A stretch of 15,400 nt of DNA, from positions 285 to 15,684 of the forward strand of contig DFBW01000191.1 of the NCBI GenBank assembly GCA_002366775.1, in the 5' to 3' direction. The first letter of the stretch is position 1. Each line of letters begins with the position of its first letter. Source of the stretch: Roseovarius sp. UBA3070. GTDB taxonomy: Bacteria; Pseudomonadota; Alphaproteobacteria; Rhodobacterales; Rhodobacteraceae. Shown one piece after another: positions 14,551-15,400 of the stretch. The notes below the pieces were generated by a model. The model was not told the DNA's origin. It did not search any database and worked only from the letters and a program-made list of their open reading frames with translations. The translations under genes were made by a program, and so were the position numbers.

Positions 14551-14739
14551 CGCCCGATCAATCACCCCAACCATAATCGCGTCCGTCCGGGTATTGCGAT
14601 CCTCTGAGACTCCCTCAATCGCCCACCGCGCTTCAGCCGGTGCTTGGATTCCGAGCGACGAGTACGGTCTGACATTGTTGTCGTCGTATCGCCATAGGGC
14701 CAGTACCGAGGCAGGAATTAGTGGCCAATGCGTGCCTTA
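14536..14739 (-). pseudogene. IS3-type transposase remnant (3' end of orfB)
   Basis: On the minus strand an open frame between stops at 14737-14739 and 14536-14538 encodes a piece of a DDE integrase C-terminus. The core is WRYDDNNVRPYSSLGIQAPA with EARWAIEGV after it (14694 down to about 14608). It closely fits the WRxDYNxxRPHSSLGxxTPAEAR signature of IS3-type transposases. Two signature positions are changed (DYN to DDN, RPH to RPY). There is no start, no catalytic core and no recognisable terminal repeat, so this is dead debris. Its last codons overlap the 3' end of the SH3-like gene on the other strand, so the true edge of the remnant is unclear. Confidence 0.7.
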
Positions 14740-14795
14740 TGCAACAACTCGGCCCATTTTAGCCAAAAATAGCCAACTTCATCCCTGACGAATGG

Positions 14796-14826
14796 TTGCA
14801 GGGCCACTATGGCCTGCCTATATACG
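14796..14826 (+). promoter_or_regulatory. Candidate heat-shock (RpoH-type) promoter of dnaK
   Basis: TTGCAG (14796-14801) is followed by CCTATATACG (14817-14826). The latter fits the alphaproteobacterial RpoH -10 CYTATNTnnG as I remember it. The same bases also give a sigma-70-like TTGCAG, 17 nt, TATATA. The spacer contains an imperfect dyad (GCAGGGCCA/TGGCCTGC, 14798-14817, one unpaired G). Transcription would start near 14831. Confidence 0.5.
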
Positions 14827-14851
14827 CCCAGAACCGCGGAACTGTCTCTTG

Positions 14852-14901
14852 TGGCATCCGCTCTCTATGTGGGGTCCGTGATGCCATAACGGGTCGGGAC
14901 C
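14852..14901 (+). repeat. Inverted repeats in the dnaK leader
   Basis: TGGCATC (14852-14858) and GATGCCA (14880-14886) are perfect 7-bp inverted repeats with a 21-nt loop. GGTCC (14873-14877) inside that loop can pair with GGACC (14897-14901) outside it. The two helices would form a pseudoknot or compete. Both lie between the candidate start site and the ribosome site of dnaK, which itself is left single-stranded by this pairing. Confidence 0.4.
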
Positions 14902-14936
14902 TCGCAACATCGCCTTAAGTAGAAGGGATCGAAAAC

Positions 14937-15400
14937 ATGGCCAAAGTTATTGGTATTGACCTCGGAACAACCAACAGCTGCGTTGCTATCATGGATGGCA
15001 GCCAGCCCCGCGTTATCGAAAACGCAGAAGGTGCTCGCACCACACCCTCGATCGTCGCATTTACCGACAACGAGCGTCTGGTCGGCCAGCCGGCAAAACG
15101 CCAGGCAGTCACCAACCCCACAAACACAGTCTTTGGCGTCAAGCGCCTGATTGGCCGCCGCGAGGATGACCCGGATCTGGCCAAAGACAAAAAGAACATG
15201 CCGTTCAACGTCATTGATGGCGGCAACGGTGATGCATGGGTGGAAGCCCAGGGCGAAAAATACAGCCCCTCGCAACTCTCTGCCTTCATCCTCGGCAAGA
15301 TGAAAGAAACCGCCGAGAGCTATCTTGGCGAGGACGTGACACAAGCCGTCATCACCGTGCCTGCCTATTTCAACGACGCTCAGCGTCAGGCCACCAAAGA
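14937..15400 (+). CDS. dnaK: Chaperone DnaK (Hsp70), 5' part
   Basis: The first 154 codons of dnaK run to the window edge, so the gene is partial. DnaK is the cytoplasmic ATP-dependent chaperone that works with DnaJ and GrpE. The start [18 protein letters not shown] contains the phosphate-1 loop of the actin-like ATPase domain (D8, G10-TTN13). [11 protein letters not shown], the [10 protein letters not shown] segment and [17 protein letters not shown] are all Hsp70 hallmarks. The ATG at 14937 has AGAAGGGA (14921-14928) 8 nt upstream. No frameshift or missing motif is seen in the part present. It has its own upstream promoter candidate and is separated from the SH3-like gene by 386 nt. Confidence 0.97.
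   Translation, partial: MAKVIGIDLGTTNSCVAIMDGSQPRVIENAEGARTTPSIVAFTDNERLVGQPAKRQAVTNPTNTVFGVKRLIGRREDDPDLAKDKKNMPFNVIDGGNGDAWVEAQGEKYSPSQLSAFILGKMKETAESYLGEDVTQAVITVPAYFNDAQRQATK

Larger units (their letters stand above)
14551..14936. other. Region between the SH3-like gene and dnaK
   Basis: This 386-nt stretch has no intact gene. From left to right it holds the transposase remnant (to about 14709), a short A+T-rich part with two near-copies of TAGCC (near 14759 and 14770), a candidate dnaK promoter (14796-14826), and a leader of about 105 nt with inverted repeats. A plus-strand frame at 14501-14788 exists but has no family character. Confidence 0.6.

Noticed and set aside
14501..14788. Plus-strand open frame of 95 codons after the SH3-like gene
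   Set aside because: It crosses the end of that gene and the transposase remnant, lacks a ribosome site and has no family motif.
14780..14936. CIRCE element (HrcA operator) before dnaK
   Set aside because: The TTAGCACTC-N9-GAGTGCTAA pattern is absent; the dyads present have different sequence and spacing.

Overview
The window looks like a chromosomal segment from a marine-type alphaproteobacterium of the Rhodobacterales (Roseobacter group). The evidence is the protein style, the rnd-lptC-lptA-lptB-hpf-ptsN order without rpoN, and the pairing of a GT14-type glycosyltransferase with a NodH-like sulfotransferase. This placement comes from recall of gene families and gene order, not from a database search. 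No rRNA, tRNA, CRISPR array, complete insertion sequence or phage gene was seen.

Layout. (1) 124-3931, plus strand: a housekeeping envelope/regulatory block. Ribonuclease D is followed by lptC, lptA and lptB with stop/start overlaps, so it reads as one translationally coupled operon for lipopolysaccharide transport. After a 246-nt gap come the long ribosome hibernation factor and ptsN (EIIA-Ntr). (2) 3983-12984, minus strand: an eight-gene surface-polysaccharide cluster. In transcription order it is cysQ, a kdsB/kpsU-like CMP-Kdo synthetase, galU, galE, two tandem paralogous GT2-type glycosyltransferases, a GT14-type glycosyltransferase with a long C-terminal extension, and a two-half sulfotransferase. 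A small hairpin with a T-run lies at its end, between the convergent ptsN and sulfotransferase genes. (3) 13121-14550, plus strand: an ABC-2 (KpsM/Wzm-like) export permease, overlapped by 4 nt by a secreted SH3-like protein with a GNEPFW motif. The permease and cysQ diverge from a 136-nt region where two candidate sigma-70 promoters share the same -10 bases. (4) 14536-14739: the decayed 3' end of an IS3-type transposase gene on the minus strand. It is followed by a candidate heat-shock promoter, a structured leader and the first 154 codons of dnaK, which runs off the window.

How the genes may work together. GalU makes UDP-glucose and GalE converts it to UDP-galactose. The three glycosyltransferases could use such donors, and the KdsB/KpsU-like enzyme supplies CMP-Kdo for a lipid A core or a capsule linker. 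The sulfotransferase would use PAPS and release PAP, which CysQ hydrolyses. The ABC-2 permease could export the product. The economical inference is a sulfated cell-surface or exopolysaccharide, but no single gene proves it, and no KpsT-like ATPase or polymerase is in the window.
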